Positions 42,750-52,190 of a stretch of 64,000 nt of DNA are shown piece after piece. Numbering within the stretch: the first letter of the stretch is position 1; the number at the start of each line of letters is the position of its first letter. The DNA comes from Rossellomorea sp. BNER (GTDB taxonomy: Bacteria; Bacillota; Bacilli; Bacillales; Bacillaceae_B), in NCBI GenBank assembly GCA_024213275.1, contig JANAVG010000013.1, forward strand, positions 81,545 to 145,544. The letters run 5' to 3'. A program made the translations under genes and the position numbers. The notes beneath the pieces were generated by a model that ran no database searches, was not told the DNA's origin, and saw only the letters and a list, made by a program, of their open reading frames with translations.

Positions 42750-42823
42750 GTTCTACCAGCCAACTGGAGGACACTAATCCTTACACAGATTTCTGTGTTT
42801 TGATTGGTGTTCTTTTTTTATTT
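42750..42823 (+). repeat. Direct repeat / terminator, right copy
   Basis: Same order as the copy at 39304: GTTCTACCAGCCAACTGGAG, GACACTAATCCTTACACAG, CTGTGTTTTGATTGGTGT, then T-run. About 90 percent identical over 60 bp. It likely ends transcription before the late regulator. Confidence 0.75.
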
Positions 42824-42843
42824 TTACTAAAAGGAGAATTCTA

Positions 42844-43293
42844 ATGAGTAAAATGAACCTTGAAAGAATTATAAAAGATTATCATTGGATGATGAATTCC
42901 ATCAAAATCATGCGTGAATCACTTGAAGATGCTGGTGAAGGGATTACAGCTCAATATGGGGTTATTTCTACTATGCCAAAAGCAAAGGGAACTTTAGGCG
43001 ATCCAATTTATAAAGAAGTGCTAAGAAGAGAAAAGAGACGAAATAAACTCCAAGAATATATAGAAAAAGTACTAGTGATTCAAGAGAGAATCCATGTGAT
43101 TACCGACGAAAGAGAAATCGAGGTCCTACATTGGCTTTTAGAAGGGAAAAGCTATCGTTGGATTGGTATGCATATGGGATTGTCACATTCTCATATTAGA
43201 AGGTTAAAAGATTCGATTGTATACCAATTAGAAAATAATGTTCCAAATGTTCCAAAGGACACGATTTTGCCAAAAGAAGAGTTAAGCGTTTAA
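42844..43293 (+). CDS. ArpU/Xpf-like late transcription regulator
   Basis: A 149-aa protein with a C-terminal sigma-70 region 4-like HTH (EREIEVLHWLLEGKSYRWIG, then HMGLSHSHIRRLKDSI). Its place just before terminase matches ArpU/Xpf-type activators of late phage genes. AAAAGGAG precedes the ATG. Confidence 0.75.
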   Translation: MSKMNLERIIKDYHWMMNSIKIMRESLEDAGEGITAQYGVISTMPKAKGTLGDPIYKEVLRREKRRNKLQEYIEKVLVIQERIHVITDEREIEVLHWLLEGKSYRWIGMHMGLSHSHIRRLKDSIVYQLENNVPNVPKDTILPKEELSV

Positions 43294-43323
43294 ACTTAAA
43301 GGCAGGTTCGGGAGGCTGATTCT

Positions 43324-43464
43324 TTGGGTTTTAAACCTCCTAAAATAGAAAGGGATTTAATTATTAAGAGATTGTTAATACTTTGTAAAATAGTGGGGAT
43401 TCATCATTCTTGTGTCGAAAAGACTAGTAAAGGAGATGAACCCTATGAGTACAGAAAAATGTGA
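43324..43464 (+). CDS. Possible small protein (46 aa)
   Basis: GGGAGG lies 8 bases before TTG 43324. The peptide starts MGFKPPKIERDLIIKRLLIL. It overlaps the following Cys-motif gene in another frame. Support is only the ribosome binding site and spacing. Confidence 0.35.
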   Translation: MGFKPPKIERDLIIKRLLILCKIVGIHHSCVEKTSKGDEPYEYRKM

Positions 43465-43672
43465 TGTATGTTTAACGAATGAGCAAGTATTAGAAGGATT
43501 ATGTATTTATTGTTTAAGTCGAATGAAGCCAGTAAAAGAAGATCTTAATATTCTCATGATTTATATGAATACAATGACAGAGATGCTGATTGAAGCTGGA
43601 ATTATTGATATTTATGAGTTTAAACAACGGTTTCAACGAAAATTGGAGCATGAGAAAAGTATGAATCAATAG
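43445..43672 (+). CDS. Small zinc-finger-like protein
   Basis: A 75-aa protein with CDVC...CIYC (two CxxC) and a helical C-terminus. ATG 43445 follows AAAGGAGATG. Function unknown. Confidence 0.65.
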   Translation: MSTEKCDVCLTNEQVLEGLCIYCLSRMKPVKEDLNILMIYMNTMTEMLIEAGIIDIYEFKQRFQRKLEHEKSMNQ

Positions 43673-43723
43673 CAGGAAAATATCTCCTTTTGTCGAAAAT
43701 ATTAGTCAAAAGGTGGTGTTATT

Positions 43724-44350
43724 ATGAATTTTGAAACAAGATACTTGGTAAGGTGGGGAATACCTGGTTGGATTTTTATTATTCTTCTCTCACTATATTT
43801 TTTAATTAGAGATATAGAGTCTTTTACCCATTCAATGCCTCAAGGAAATGGTAGCACTATTGTAGCTACTGGGGCAATACTCGCTGTTATAGGTATACCA
43901 ATTGGTTACTTATTTAACCAACTTCATCACACTCTTACCTTTGTACTAACTAGAAAATTTCATGGTTATAAAGGTTGGGATGAATATTTTTCATTTGAGG
44001 CAAGGTTTGAAAATTATTTCTTTACGTATGAAGTTCAAAGAGATAATGAGGATTCGGAACAAAAAACTGGCATAGGAGAAAAAATTCTAGAGAGATATAA
44101 ATACCTGTTATCAAGAATTCACGAAATTGGAAGTATTTGTTTTGCTATAATATTCTCTGAAGTTTTTTTAACTTACTGGGAAACTTTTATTGGAGGTAAA
44201 ATAAATCTAACGATAATAATTTATCACATAGTAATTATATGTTTATTAGTATTATTGTTGATAGACAGATGTTATTTTAAGAGAAACCTAGAGGTTTTTG
44301 TTAATTACCATAGTAATATTGCAGGATTAAAAAAATATTATAGAGATTAG
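43724..44350 (+). CDS. Four-TM protein of unknown function
   Basis: A 208-aa protein with hydrophobic segments near residues 12-30, 45-70, 135-150 and 165-185, and a polar loop between. AAAGGTGGTG precedes the ATG and a private terminator follows. It sits between the late regulator and terminase as a single unit, a typical moron position. A role in superinfection exclusion is possible but not shown. Confidence 0.65.
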   Translation: MNFETRYLVRWGIPGWIFIILLSLYFLIRDIESFTHSMPQGNGSTIVATGAILAVIGIPIGYLFNQLHHTLTFVLTRKFHGYKGWDEYFSFEARFENYFFTYEVQRDNEDSEQKTGIGEKILERYKYLLSRIHEIGSICFAIIFSEVFLTYWETFIGGKINLTIIIYHIVIICLLVLLLIDRCYFKRNLEVFVNYHSNIAGLKKYYRD

Positions 44351-44370
44351 CACCAAATGGTGCTTTTTTC
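44349..44370 (+). terminator. Terminator before the terminase genes
   Basis: GCACCA / TGGTGC stem followed by TTTTTT. Confidence 0.75.
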
Positions 44371-44417
44371 TTTTGTCCAAAACAAACACAAATAACGGAG
44401 GTGGCAGGTGATGTAGC

Positions 44418-45140
44418 ATGGCTGAAAAATATGTGAAAGCCGAGATAGATTATGTCAAAGGAATGAAATACAAGGATATTGCCGAGAAGTATGAAGTCTC
44501 AATCAACACCGTTAAGTCATGGAAAAAAAGATATGGCTGGAATCGAGATAGGGGTGCACCCAAAGAAAAAGGTGTGCACACAAAAAAACGAGGTGCTCCA
44601 AAAGGTAATATTAATGCAAAAGGTAATAAAGGCGGTGCTGCCCCAAAGGGAAATTCAAATGCAGTTACACATGGATTCTTCTCAAAATACCTACCAGAAG
44701 AATCATTAAACATTCTAAAAGAGATTCAAGAACGTTCGCCATCAGATATGATTTGGGACCAAATTATGATTCAGTATACAGCCATCATTCGTGCACAGAA
44801 TATCATGTTTGTTAAGAGTAAAGAGGAAATGGTAAAGGAGATAAAGAAGAAAAAAACTAATTCAGGTGATAACTACGAGACTTTTGAAGAAGAATACGAG
44901 TTTCAATTTGCTTGGGATCGTCATGCTACATTCTTAAATGCACAGTCGAGGGCCATGAGTGAGCTTAGAAGTTTAATCAAACATTTCGATGAAATTGCTA
45001 ATACGGATGATGAAAGAAGATTGAAATTAGAGCAAATGAAATTAGGCATCAAGAAAACAAAAGCAGAAGTGGATAAGATAGCTAACGACGATAATGACAC
45101 ACCAATAGAAATTGTCATCAAGCGAAAAGGTGAACAATGA
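44418..45140 (+). CDS. Terminase small subunit (XtmA-like)
   Basis: A 240-aa protein with an N-terminal HTH ([20 protein letters not shown]) and the family's Gly/Lys-rich linker ([29 protein letters not shown]). It binds the packaging site and feeds DNA to the large subunit. Resembles PBSX XtmA. Its stop overlaps the large subunit start by 4 bp. Confidence 0.9.
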   Translation: MAEKYVKAEIDYVKGMKYKDIAEKYEVSINTVKSWKKRYGWNRDRGAPKEKGVHTKKRGAPKGNINAKGNKGGAAPKGNSNAVTHGFFSKYLPEESLNILKEIQERSPSDMIWDQIMIQYTAIIRAQNIMFVKSKEEMVKEIKKKKTNSGDNYETFEEEYEFQFAWDRHATFLNAQSRAMSELRSLIKHFDEIANTDDERRLKLEQMKLGIKKTKAEVDKIANDDNDTPIEIVIKRKGEQ

Positions 45141-46393
45141 TGGAGAAAGAAGTTAATCCTCGTTTTGATGATTTTCTATTTGATTGGTCTCAAAAGTTTT
45201 ATTTTCTCGTTGGTGGCTATGGATCATCTAAAAGTTATCATGTGGCTCTCAAACTTATATTGAAGCTTCTAGAAGAAAAGCGAACTGCATTAGTTGTGAG
45301 GGAAGTATACGACACTCATAGAGATTCTACCTTTTCTTTGTTAGAAGAGATTGTTATAGATTTAGAGCTCGAATTCAGAATTAAATGTATTAATTCACCA
45401 ATGCAAATTAGGTTTCCTAATGGCTCCAAAATCATCTTTAAAGGGATGGACAAGCCCCAAAAACTAAAGTCTATCAATAATGTATCTATTGTATGGATAG
45501 AAGAGTGTTCAGAAGTAAAATATGAAGGGTTCAAAGAATTATTAGGACGTTTACGTCATCCATCTTTTAAACTCCACATGATACTCTCTACTAACCCTGT
45601 AAGCAAAGGGAATTGGTCTTATAAGCACTTCTTCAAAGATGAGTTAAATGATTACTTTATCTTGGATGATGAAATGCTATATAAAGAGCATACTGTCATT
45701 CGAAACAACACCTATTATCATCACTCTACTGCTGATGATAATTTATTTTTGCCTTCAGACTATATTGAACAGCTGGAGGATATGAAGAACTATGATCCAG
45801 ACCTTTACAGAGTGGCTCGTAAAGGTCGTTTTGGTGTGAATGGAAAGTTAGTATTGCCACAGTTTTCGGTACGATCACATGATGAGGTAATGAATGCTAT
45901 TAATCTTATTCGAAAGCCTCTTATGAAAAACGGGATGGATTTTGGATTTGTTAATTCTTATAATGCCGTAGTTAGAATGGCAGTCGATCTAAAAGAAAGA
46001 ATTCTTTATATCTACTGGCAGTATTACAAAAACAATATGACGGATGATAAGACAGCTGAGGAGTTGAAGGATTTAAAGAAAGTCCTAATCAAAGCTGATA
46101 GTGCTGAGCCGAAAACCATTCAATTTTTTAGGCAAAATGGTTTTCGAATGATGGCCACAAGGAAATTTGCAGGATCACGAATTCAATATACAAAAAAGGT
46201 AAAACGATTCAAAAAAATAATCTGTTCAGATGCATGTCCTGATGTGATAAGAGAACTCAAGGATTTAACATTCAAAGTAGATAAGGACGGGGAAATCATT
46301 GAGGATGAGTTTAATATAGATCCTCACACATTCTCAGCCATATGGTATGGGTTAGATGATGTAGAAATTACGAACCTTAAGGAAGAGCATTAA
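45137..46393 (+). CDS. Terminase large subunit (XtmB-like)
   Basis: A 418-aa packaging motor. The ATPase domain has a Walker A-like [13 protein letters not shown] (about residues 20-32) and Walker [12 protein letters not shown]; the RNase H-like nuclease domain has MDFGFVNS and [12 protein letters not shown]. Terminase_3 family, as in PBSX and skin. Confidence 0.93.
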   Translation: MMEKEVNPRFDDFLFDWSQKFYFLVGGYGSSKSYHVALKLILKLLEEKRTALVVREVYDTHRDSTFSLLEEIVIDLELEFRIKCINSPMQIRFPNGSKIIFKGMDKPQKLKSINNVSIVWIEECSEVKYEGFKELLGRLRHPSFKLHMILSTNPVSKGNWSYKHFFKDELNDYFILDDEMLYKEHTVIRNNTYYHHSTADDNLFLPSDYIEQLEDMKNYDPDLYRVARKGRFGVNGKLVLPQFSVRSHDEVMNAINLIRKPLMKNGMDFGFVNSYNAVVRMAVDLKERILYIYWQYYKNNMTDDKTAEELKDLKKVLIKADSAEPKTIQFFRQNGFRMMATRKFAGSRIQYTKKVKRFKKIICSDACPDVIRELKDLTFKVDKDGEIIEDEFNIDPHTFSAIWYGLDDVEITNLKEEH

Positions 46394-46407
46394 AGGTAGG
46401 TGAGAAA

Positions 46408-47931
46408 ATGCAGAAGTACTTGCAAAATATCAAAGACCTAAATGGTTTAATTACTCCCGATCTATTAAAAGATATTATCGCTAATCATAAAGATGAAAGT
46501 GATAGAATGATAAAACTCTATGAGCGATATAAAGCTAGTGAAAAAGGTGTCCCTATTTTGAAGAGGTCACTTATTGAATATGATAGCTTCAATACGAAAT
46601 CAATGAAACGAATCGATAATAAAGTAAACAACATGCTTAATAATGCATTTGATGTTGATATTATCGATACAAAGATAGGATATTTTTTAGGTCATCCAAT
46701 CACGTATGATTTTGATGATAAAAGAGAGCCAGGAACAACTTCCAACTCTAAAGAAGAAATAGATACATTTAATCTACGTAATCATGTGGAAGATGAAGAT
46801 GCAGAGCTTGGGAAAATGGCTTCTATCAGTGGTAAAGGTGCTCGGTTAGCTTATATCGATAAAAATGGAGACGAGAGAATCAAGAATATTGATCCGTGGC
46901 AGGTCATTTTCATTGGAGACAATATTCATGAACCGGAGTACTCCATCCGTTATTACGAAAGTGTTGATAACGAGATACAAGCAGAGTTTTACAATGAAAC
47001 TGATATTCATTTTTTTGTCTCGGAGCAAGGAGAATATAAATTTAAAGAGAGAAAGCCTCACCTATTCGAATATAACCCATTATACGGGTTAGCCAACAAC
47101 AAAGAGCTACAAGGTGATACGGAAAAGGTGTTAAACCTTATTGATGCTTATGATCGTACCTTATCAGATGCTTCGAATGAGATTGAGCAATACAGGTTGG
47201 CTTACCTAGTATTAAAGGGTATTACTTCAGACGAGGGCACTGAAGAGGATTTGAAGAGGGGGCGGATCATCGAATTACTAGGTGAGCATGACGATGTATC
47301 TTATCTGACAAAAGATATTAACGATGACTTGATTGAACACCATTTAGATCGATTAGAAAAGAATATCATTCGGTTTGCTAAATCAGTGGATTTCACAGAT
47401 GAGTCATTTGCCGGAAATATTACTGGAGTAGCCCTAAAACAGAAGTTAAGATCACTTGAAAACAAATGTATAACCATGGAGCGGAAATTTACAGCGATGC
47501 TTCGTTATCAATATAAAGTGATATTTTCAGCAAGATCAAAACGATCCTCTGTTAATAAAGATGACTATTTGAAAGTATGGTTTGGCTTTAAACGTAATAA
47601 TCCAGTTCATTTACTAGAAGAAGCACAGGCGACACAAGCACTTCGTGGCCATGTAAGTGAAAGAACAAGATTGTCTGCGCTAAGTATTGTGGATGATGTT
47701 GAATTCGAAATTGAGGAAATGAAAAAGGAAATGGCTGAACAAGATGAATATATGAGTAACTTGAAACCTTTGGACAATGGGGGAATGTCAGAAGGTAACA
47801 AAAAGAAGAGTAGTAGTTCTACTAAGTCTGATACAAATTGTAGTGAATGTGGTGGAGACGGTAAAGTTCCAAGTCAAAAAACAGGAGACCAAATACAATG
47901 TAAGTCTTGTGGCGGAACGGGCGTGAGATAA
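46408..47931 (+). CDS. Portal protein (SPP1 gp6 type) with C-terminal zinc-ribbon tail
   Basis: A 507-aa portal protein (KRSLIEYDSFNTKSMKRIDN, KIGYFLGHPITYDFDD). The end is unusual: CSECGGDGKVPSQKTGDQ followed by CKSCGGTG, two CxxCxG motifs like the DnaJ zinc domain. It overlaps the minor head gene at the stop. Confidence 0.9.
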   Translation: MQKYLQNIKDLNGLITPDLLKDIIANHKDESDRMIKLYERYKASEKGVPILKRSLIEYDSFNTKSMKRIDNKVNNMLNNAFDVDIIDTKIGYFLGHPITYDFDDKREPGTTSNSKEEIDTFNLRNHVEDEDAELGKMASISGKGARLAYIDKNGDERIKNIDPWQVIFIGDNIHEPEYSIRYYESVDNEIQAEFYNETDIHFFVSEQGEYKFKERKPHLFEYNPLYGLANNKELQGDTEKVLNLIDAYDRTLSDASNEIEQYRLAYLVLKGITSDEGTEEDLKRGRIIELLGEHDDVSYLTKDINDDLIEHHLDRLEKNIIRFAKSVDFTDESFAGNITGVALKQKLRSLENKCITMERKFTAMLRYQYKVIFSARSKRSSVNKDDYLKVWFGFKRNNPVHLLEEAQATQALRGHVSERTRLSALSIVDDVEFEIEEMKKEMAEQDEYMSNLKPLDNGGMSEGNKKKSSSSTKSDTNCSECGGDGKVPSQKTGDQIQCKSCGGTGVR

Positions 47932-48947
47932 TGACACGTAACCAGAATGAGATTGATAAGTTCTTAGATGACAAGATTACAAATGCTGAGAGGGAGATAG
48001 ACAAACTATTTGCTAGTCGATTAAAAGAATTACTCCTCCAACTTTCTAATATGTACCATAAATATACTTCAGGTAAAGATCTTAGCCACACCGATTTAAA
48101 TAAGTACAATCGATTCAAGAAAGAAATGGCTTTGATGGCAGAAGCTATCGATCAAGATTATCGACTGTTATTAAAGGAAATACAGGCTCTTATGGAAGCT
48201 CAATACATCGAGAATTATTTACGTTCTGCTTATTTATATGAGTTTGAAGCCCAAGAGACAATGGGATTTGGAGTTCCTTCATTGAACGTTGTTAGAAAAG
48301 CAATAGAGAACCCCATTGAATTGCTTAAACTATCTAAGTTATTAGAGGGTCAACGTAATGAAATCGTGAGGAAAATCTCAACAGATATAGCCCAAGGGTT
48401 ACTAGCAGGTGAGAGCTACTCTGATATTTCTTTTCGAATAGAGAAGAGTGTCATGTTCAGTGCCAAAAAAGCTAGAAGAGTAGCAAGAACAGAAGGACAT
48501 AGAACACAGGTCCAAGGAAGATTGGATAGCGCGAAGAAAGCTAGTAAACATGTTGAATTTAAAAAGATGTGGGACGGGACTCTTGATGGAAGAACTCGCA
48601 CAGCTCACAGAAAGTTAGATGGAACGATCGTGGATTTTGATGGAATATTCGTATCCATCGCTGGGGGAAAAGGAATTGCTCCAGGTCTCATGTTCAATGC
48701 TTCTGATGATTGCAATTGTAGATGTTCCGTTTTATTCCTGGTGAATGGCAAAAAGCCAGAAATGAGACGTTCTAGAAACGAAGAGGACCCAGCTTATCAA
48801 AAGAAGCTTGCTAATCGCATAGAAAAATACATGAACGAGGGATTAACTCATACTCAAGCTGAGAAGAAGGCGAAACGAGAAATTAAACCACCAAGTCTTG
48901 TTATTCCTTATCAATCGTATGAACAATGGTATAAAAAGATTGCTTAA
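47931..48947 (+). CDS. Minor head protein (SPP1 gp7 / MuF family)
   Basis: A 338-aa protein with the MuF C-terminal domain: RVARTEGHRTQVQGRLDSAK, WDGTLDGRTRTAHRKLDG, DCNCRCSV. It joins the portal region and helps DNA delivery. ATG 47931 overlaps the portal stop (TAATG); the frame extends further upstream but that part lies in the portal gene. Confidence 0.9.
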   Translation: MTRNQNEIDKFLDDKITNAEREIDKLFASRLKELLLQLSNMYHKYTSGKDLSHTDLNKYNRFKKEMALMAEAIDQDYRLLLKEIQALMEAQYIENYLRSAYLYEFEAQETMGFGVPSLNVVRKAIENPIELLKLSKLLEGQRNEIVRKISTDIAQGLLAGESYSDISFRIEKSVMFSAKKARRVARTEGHRTQVQGRLDSAKKASKHVEFKKMWDGTLDGRTRTAHRKLDGTIVDFDGIFVSIAGGKGIAPGLMFNASDDCNCRCSVLFLVNGKKPEMRRSRNEEDPAYQKKLANRIEKYMNEGLTHTQAEKKAKREIKPPSLVIPYQSYEQWYKKIA

Positions 48948-49045
48948 AGTCCAGAAGGGGCTTTTTTATTTTGTCCTAAACATGACTCTAAAAGGTTTAA
49001 GTACTCAAAAAGGCTAGAACTGTAGAGGATAAAGGAGGATGAATA

Positions 49046-49642
49046 ATGGATTTAGAACAAATAAAGAAGTTTTTAGAGGAAAACAAGGATAAAGAAGATG
49101 TCAAAGCCTATCTAAATAGACTCTCTACCGTGTCTTCAGATAAGGTTAGTAGATTTTTAGATACGGAAGAAGGAAAACGGCTAATCCAACCGAAGCTAGA
49201 TTCCCACTTTACAAAAGGTCTGGAGACATGGAAAACAAATAATCTTGATTCGTTAGTAGAGGCCAAAGAGAAAGAACTTTATCCGGAAGAAACGGAAGAA
49301 CAAAAGCGAATTCGAAAGCTAGAAAAGGAACTAGAAGATCAACGGAATGAATCAAAACGTGAAAAACTCATGAATAAGGCTGTTTCTTATGCTTCTGAAA
49401 AGAGTTTACCAGCTGATATTGTGGGATTCTTTCTCGGTGATGATGAGGAGTCTACCATTAAGAACCTTGGAACACTTGAAGAAAAATACACTGCTGCAGT
49501 TAAAAACGCAGTAAATGAAAAGTTCAAGAATGGTGGGAGAGATATTCAGGTAGGTGCTAGTGCTGATGACAGTCTAGGAGCAAGCTTTGCTAAAACTGCA
49601 AATCAGCAAAAAGAAATAAATGAAAAATCCATTTGGGATTAA
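49046..49642 (+). CDS. Capsid scaffolding protein (DUF4355-like)
   Basis: A 198-aa acidic, coiled-coil-rich protein (EEQKRIRKLEKELEDQRNE) directly before the capsid genes, as expected for a scaffold. AAAGGAGGATG precedes the ATG. Shape and position are typical. Confidence 0.8.
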   Translation: MDLEQIKKFLEENKDKEDVKAYLNRLSTVSSDKVSRFLDTEEGKRLIQPKLDSHFTKGLETWKTNNLDSLVEAKEKELYPEETEEQKRIRKLEKELEDQRNESKREKLMNKAVSYASEKSLPADIVGFFLGDDEESTIKNLGTLEEKYTAAVKNAVNEKFKNGGRDIQVGASADDSLGASFAKTANQQKEINEKSIWD

Positions 49643-49657
49643 GAGAGGAGCTTATTT

Positions 49658-49969
49658 ATGTATGTGAAAAATACAGTGCAAGTTAAACAAATTAACTTTT
49701 TAGCTAGTGCTAAATATGTGAACTTTACGTATCAGGTAAGTGATTCAGGAGTTGCTGCAAATGCAGAAGGAAGAAAAATTGTACCAGCAGGAACGGTTTA
49801 CCCTGCTAATGATACCACTGCTATAGGGATTCTCTTTAATGATATTGACGTTACAGAAGGTCCACAACCCGGGGCAGTTATGGTAGAAGGGTATGTTTTA
49901 GAAGAACGTTTACCTATAGCGCCTTCTGTAGAAGCAAAAACTGCATTAAAAGAAATTAAATTCAGATAA
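49658..49969 (+). CDS. Probable head decoration/structural protein
   Basis: A 103-aa beta-rich protein (GRKIVPAGTVYPANDTTAIG, VEGYVLEERLPIAPSVEA) between scaffold and capsid. Small proteins with this G-T-V...A-x-G-I pattern at this place decorate the capsid. Confidence 0.7.
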   Translation: MYVKNTVQVKQINFLASAKYVNFTYQVSDSGVAANAEGRKIVPAGTVYPANDTTAIGILFNDIDVTEGPQPGAVMVEGYVLEERLPIAPSVEAKTALKEIKFR

Positions 49970-49993
49970 ACCCTAAAAAAAGGAGAGGATAAT

Positions 49994-51016
49994 ATGCCAA
50001 ATATTTTAGATCTATTTAGTCAAAAGGAAGTATTAAATTACCTCCAAAATCGCGAATACCCTACACTACTAGGAACTGCATTATTCCCAGAAGTTAAACG
50101 TCAGAGCCTTGAGTTTGAACAAATCAAAGGAGCAGGCAAAACACCTGTTATTGCAAGTGTTCATGCGTTTGATTCAGAAGCAGAGATTGGTAGCCGTGAA
50201 GCAAGTAAACAAGCATTAGAACTAGCACTAATCAAACGTAAGATTCAATTGAATGAGAAAGATATTATTGCTTTAGAAAACCCTCGAAATAATGCAGAAC
50301 AACAATATCTCATGCAAAACGTATTCAATGATGTGGATGCATTAGTAGCTGGAGTTAAAGCTAGAGTTGAAGCAATGCGTATGGAAGTCCTTGCTTCAGG
50401 AACGGTTACATTAGCTGAAAATGGACTTAGTGCGACGATTGATTATGGAGTTCCTGATGAAAATAAAGAAGCTCTAGTTGGGACTGATTTATGGACAGAT
50501 GAAACCTCAGATCCTATTGGCGATCTTGAACGCTGGGCAGATGAATTAAATGGTGCTGCAACTCGAGCACTTACTTCTAAAACAGTGTTAAATGCTTTAA
50601 TGCGTCACCCTAGAATTATTGCTGCACTATTTGGTAAAGACTCTTTGCGTGTGCCGACTCGTCAAGACTTAAACTCTTTCTTACAACAACATGATCTTCC
50701 TGTTATTGCAGTTTATGACAACAAATACCGTAAACAAAGTGCAAATGGGTCTTACACGACTCAACGTTATTTTCCAAACAATAAGTTCGTAATGTTTGGG
50801 GAAGGGACTCTTGGTGAAACAATATACGGTCCAACTGCAGAAGAGATTCGTTTAACTCGAGATCCATCTATTCAAATAAACAAGATTGGTAATGTTCTAG
50901 CAATGGTCTATGAAGAGAATCTTGATCCGGTTAGTACTTGGACAAAAGCGGTTGCAACTGCCCTTCCTTCTTTTCCTGCAGCTGATGAAGTATTCCAAGC
51001 ACAGCCAATTGTATAA
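49994..51016 (+). CDS. Major capsid protein
   Basis: A 340-aa capsid protein of the lambda gpE-like type: REYPTLLGTALFPEVKRQSL, IGSREASKQALELALIKRKI, and the C-terminal GEGTLGETIYGPTAEEIRLT. HK97 fold is expected. AGGAGAGG precedes the ATG. Confidence 0.9.
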   Translation: MPNILDLFSQKEVLNYLQNREYPTLLGTALFPEVKRQSLEFEQIKGAGKTPVIASVHAFDSEAEIGSREASKQALELALIKRKIQLNEKDIIALENPRNNAEQQYLMQNVFNDVDALVAGVKARVEAMRMEVLASGTVTLAENGLSATIDYGVPDENKEALVGTDLWTDETSDPIGDLERWADELNGAATRALTSKTVLNALMRHPRIIAALFGKDSLRVPTRQDLNSFLQQHDLPVIAVYDNKYRKQSANGSYTTQRYFPNNKFVMFGEGTLGETIYGPTAEEIRLTRDPSIQINKIGNVLAMVYEENLDPVSTWTKAVATALPSFPAADEVFQAQPIV

Positions 51017-51029
51017 GGAGGAGTTAAGT

Positions 51030-51305
51030 ATGAAGGTAATCGTTAAAAACATTCCCGTTCGTTACAATGGGGATAGATATGAAAAAGGTAAATCATTAGA
51101 GATTGAAAAGAAACATTTCGATGATAAATTATTTAGTAGATCAGAAGAGGACGATCAAGATTTAGATTACTTCGATTTGTCTACTGAAAAACTTAAAAAA
51201 GTATCAAATGATGATCTAAAAGCGTTTCTGGAAAAGGAAAGTATTGACTATCCTTCTAACGCTGTAAAAGAAGAACTAATTAAGCTTATTCGTGGTGAGG
51301 AGTAA
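51030..51305 (+). CDS. HeH/SAP-domain small protein 1
   Basis: A 91-aa protein. The N-terminal half is beta-like (VKNIPVRYNGDRYEKGKSL); the C-terminal half is a helix-extended-helix motif (KLKKVSNDDLKAFLEKESID, VKEELIKLI). ATG 51030 follows AAGGAGGAG; the longer frame starts inside the capsid gene. Likely a head-completion accessory. Confidence 0.7.
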   Translation: MKVIVKNIPVRYNGDRYEKGKSLEIEKKHFDDKLFSRSEEDDQDLDYFDLSTEKLKKVSNDDLKAFLEKESIDYPSNAVKEELIKLIRGEE

Positions 51306-51310
51306 TTCTA

Positions 51311-51550
51311 ATGAACAGAGTCAAAGTGAAAAGTCACAAAGAGAAACTCCGAATCGTTCAATCGGGTGTGATTCCTCCTGGATATCACTATGTAGAGGAC
51401 TATGTTGAGCCAGTAAATTTCGCTGAATTATCAGTAAGTAGTCTAAAGAAAGTAAAAAATGATGAGTTAAAGGCTTATCTTGAAAAACGAGGAATTGAAT
51501 ATAAAGATGAAGCTCAAAAAGATGAACTTATTGAACTCATTAAGAAGTAG
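51311..51550 (+). CDS. HeH/SAP-domain small protein 2
   Basis: A 79-aa protein with the same C-terminal motif as its neighbour (LKKVKNDELKAYLEKRGIEY, KDELIELIK). The two seem to be tandem duplicates with different N-termini. Confidence 0.7.
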   Translation: MNRVKVKSHKEKLRIVQSGVIPPGYHYVEDYVEPVNFAELSVSSLKKVKNDELKAYLEKRGIEYKDEAQKDELIELIKK

Positions 51551-51558
51551 GTGATCTT

Positions 51559-51867
51559 ATGGAGCTCCAGAACGTCAAAAATATGCTAGGGATTAAAACA
51601 ACAAAGTATGATGACTATATAAACGAGGTACTTCCTCTTTTTATCGAAAAAGCAAAGGAAGAGTGTAGTAACTCTTTTCAGGGTAGTGGTAAAGAAAAAC
51701 TACCAGCTGGAGTTAAGCTATATGTTGCTAAAGCTATTGAATTTAATATGGGACAAGCCAATCTCAAAGGTAGGTCTGCAGATACTGTTTCATATTCTTA
51801 TGAAACAAATCTCCCTAGGAGTATTACGGATAACCTCGCTCCCTATAAGAAGTTGAGAGTCAAATGA
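51559..51867 (+). CDS. Head-tail connector protein (YqbG / gp6-like)
   Basis: A 102-aa helical protein (MLGIKTTKYDDYINEVLPLF, AKAIEFNMGQANLKGRSADT, YSYETNLPRS) of the head-tail connector family. It overlaps the next gene by 4 bp. Confidence 0.8.
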   Translation: MELQNVKNMLGIKTTKYDDYINEVLPLFIEKAKEECSNSFQGSGKEKLPAGVKLYVAKAIEFNMGQANLKGRSADTVSYSYETNLPRSITDNLAPYKKLRVK

Positions 51868-52190
51868 TACATGATCATGAAGAATACCCTCATGAAATCA
51901 CATTTCAGATAGGGAAGAACGTTCCTGATGGTGGTGGAGGATATAAGGTTGAAGGTTGGACTGATGTGTTTACGACTGAAGCTTTTGTTAACCCTGTATC
52001 CAGTAAAGAATTTTACCGTGCAAGACAGGCTCAGACCCCGATTGATTACAATGTGCTGTTTCCTTATAAGGAGGATGTAAAGCCTTCTATGAGGATTAAA
52101 TATGGTGATCAATATCTCGCTCTAAAATCCAAGCCAATCGATTTAGGTGGATGGGGTGAAAAATTAATGTTGAAGTGTGTATCAATATGA
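51864..52190 (+). CDS. Head closure protein (YqbH-like)
   Basis: A 108-aa beta-rich protein (EITFQIGKNVPDGGGGYKVE, YRARQAQTPIDYNVLFPY) typical of head-tail adaptors. Translationally coupled to both neighbours. Confidence 0.8.
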   Translation: MIHDHEEYPHEITFQIGKNVPDGGGGYKVEGWTDVFTTEAFVNPVSSKEFYRARQAQTPIDYNVLFPYKEDVKPSMRIKYGDQYLALKSKPIDLGGWGEKLMLKCVSI

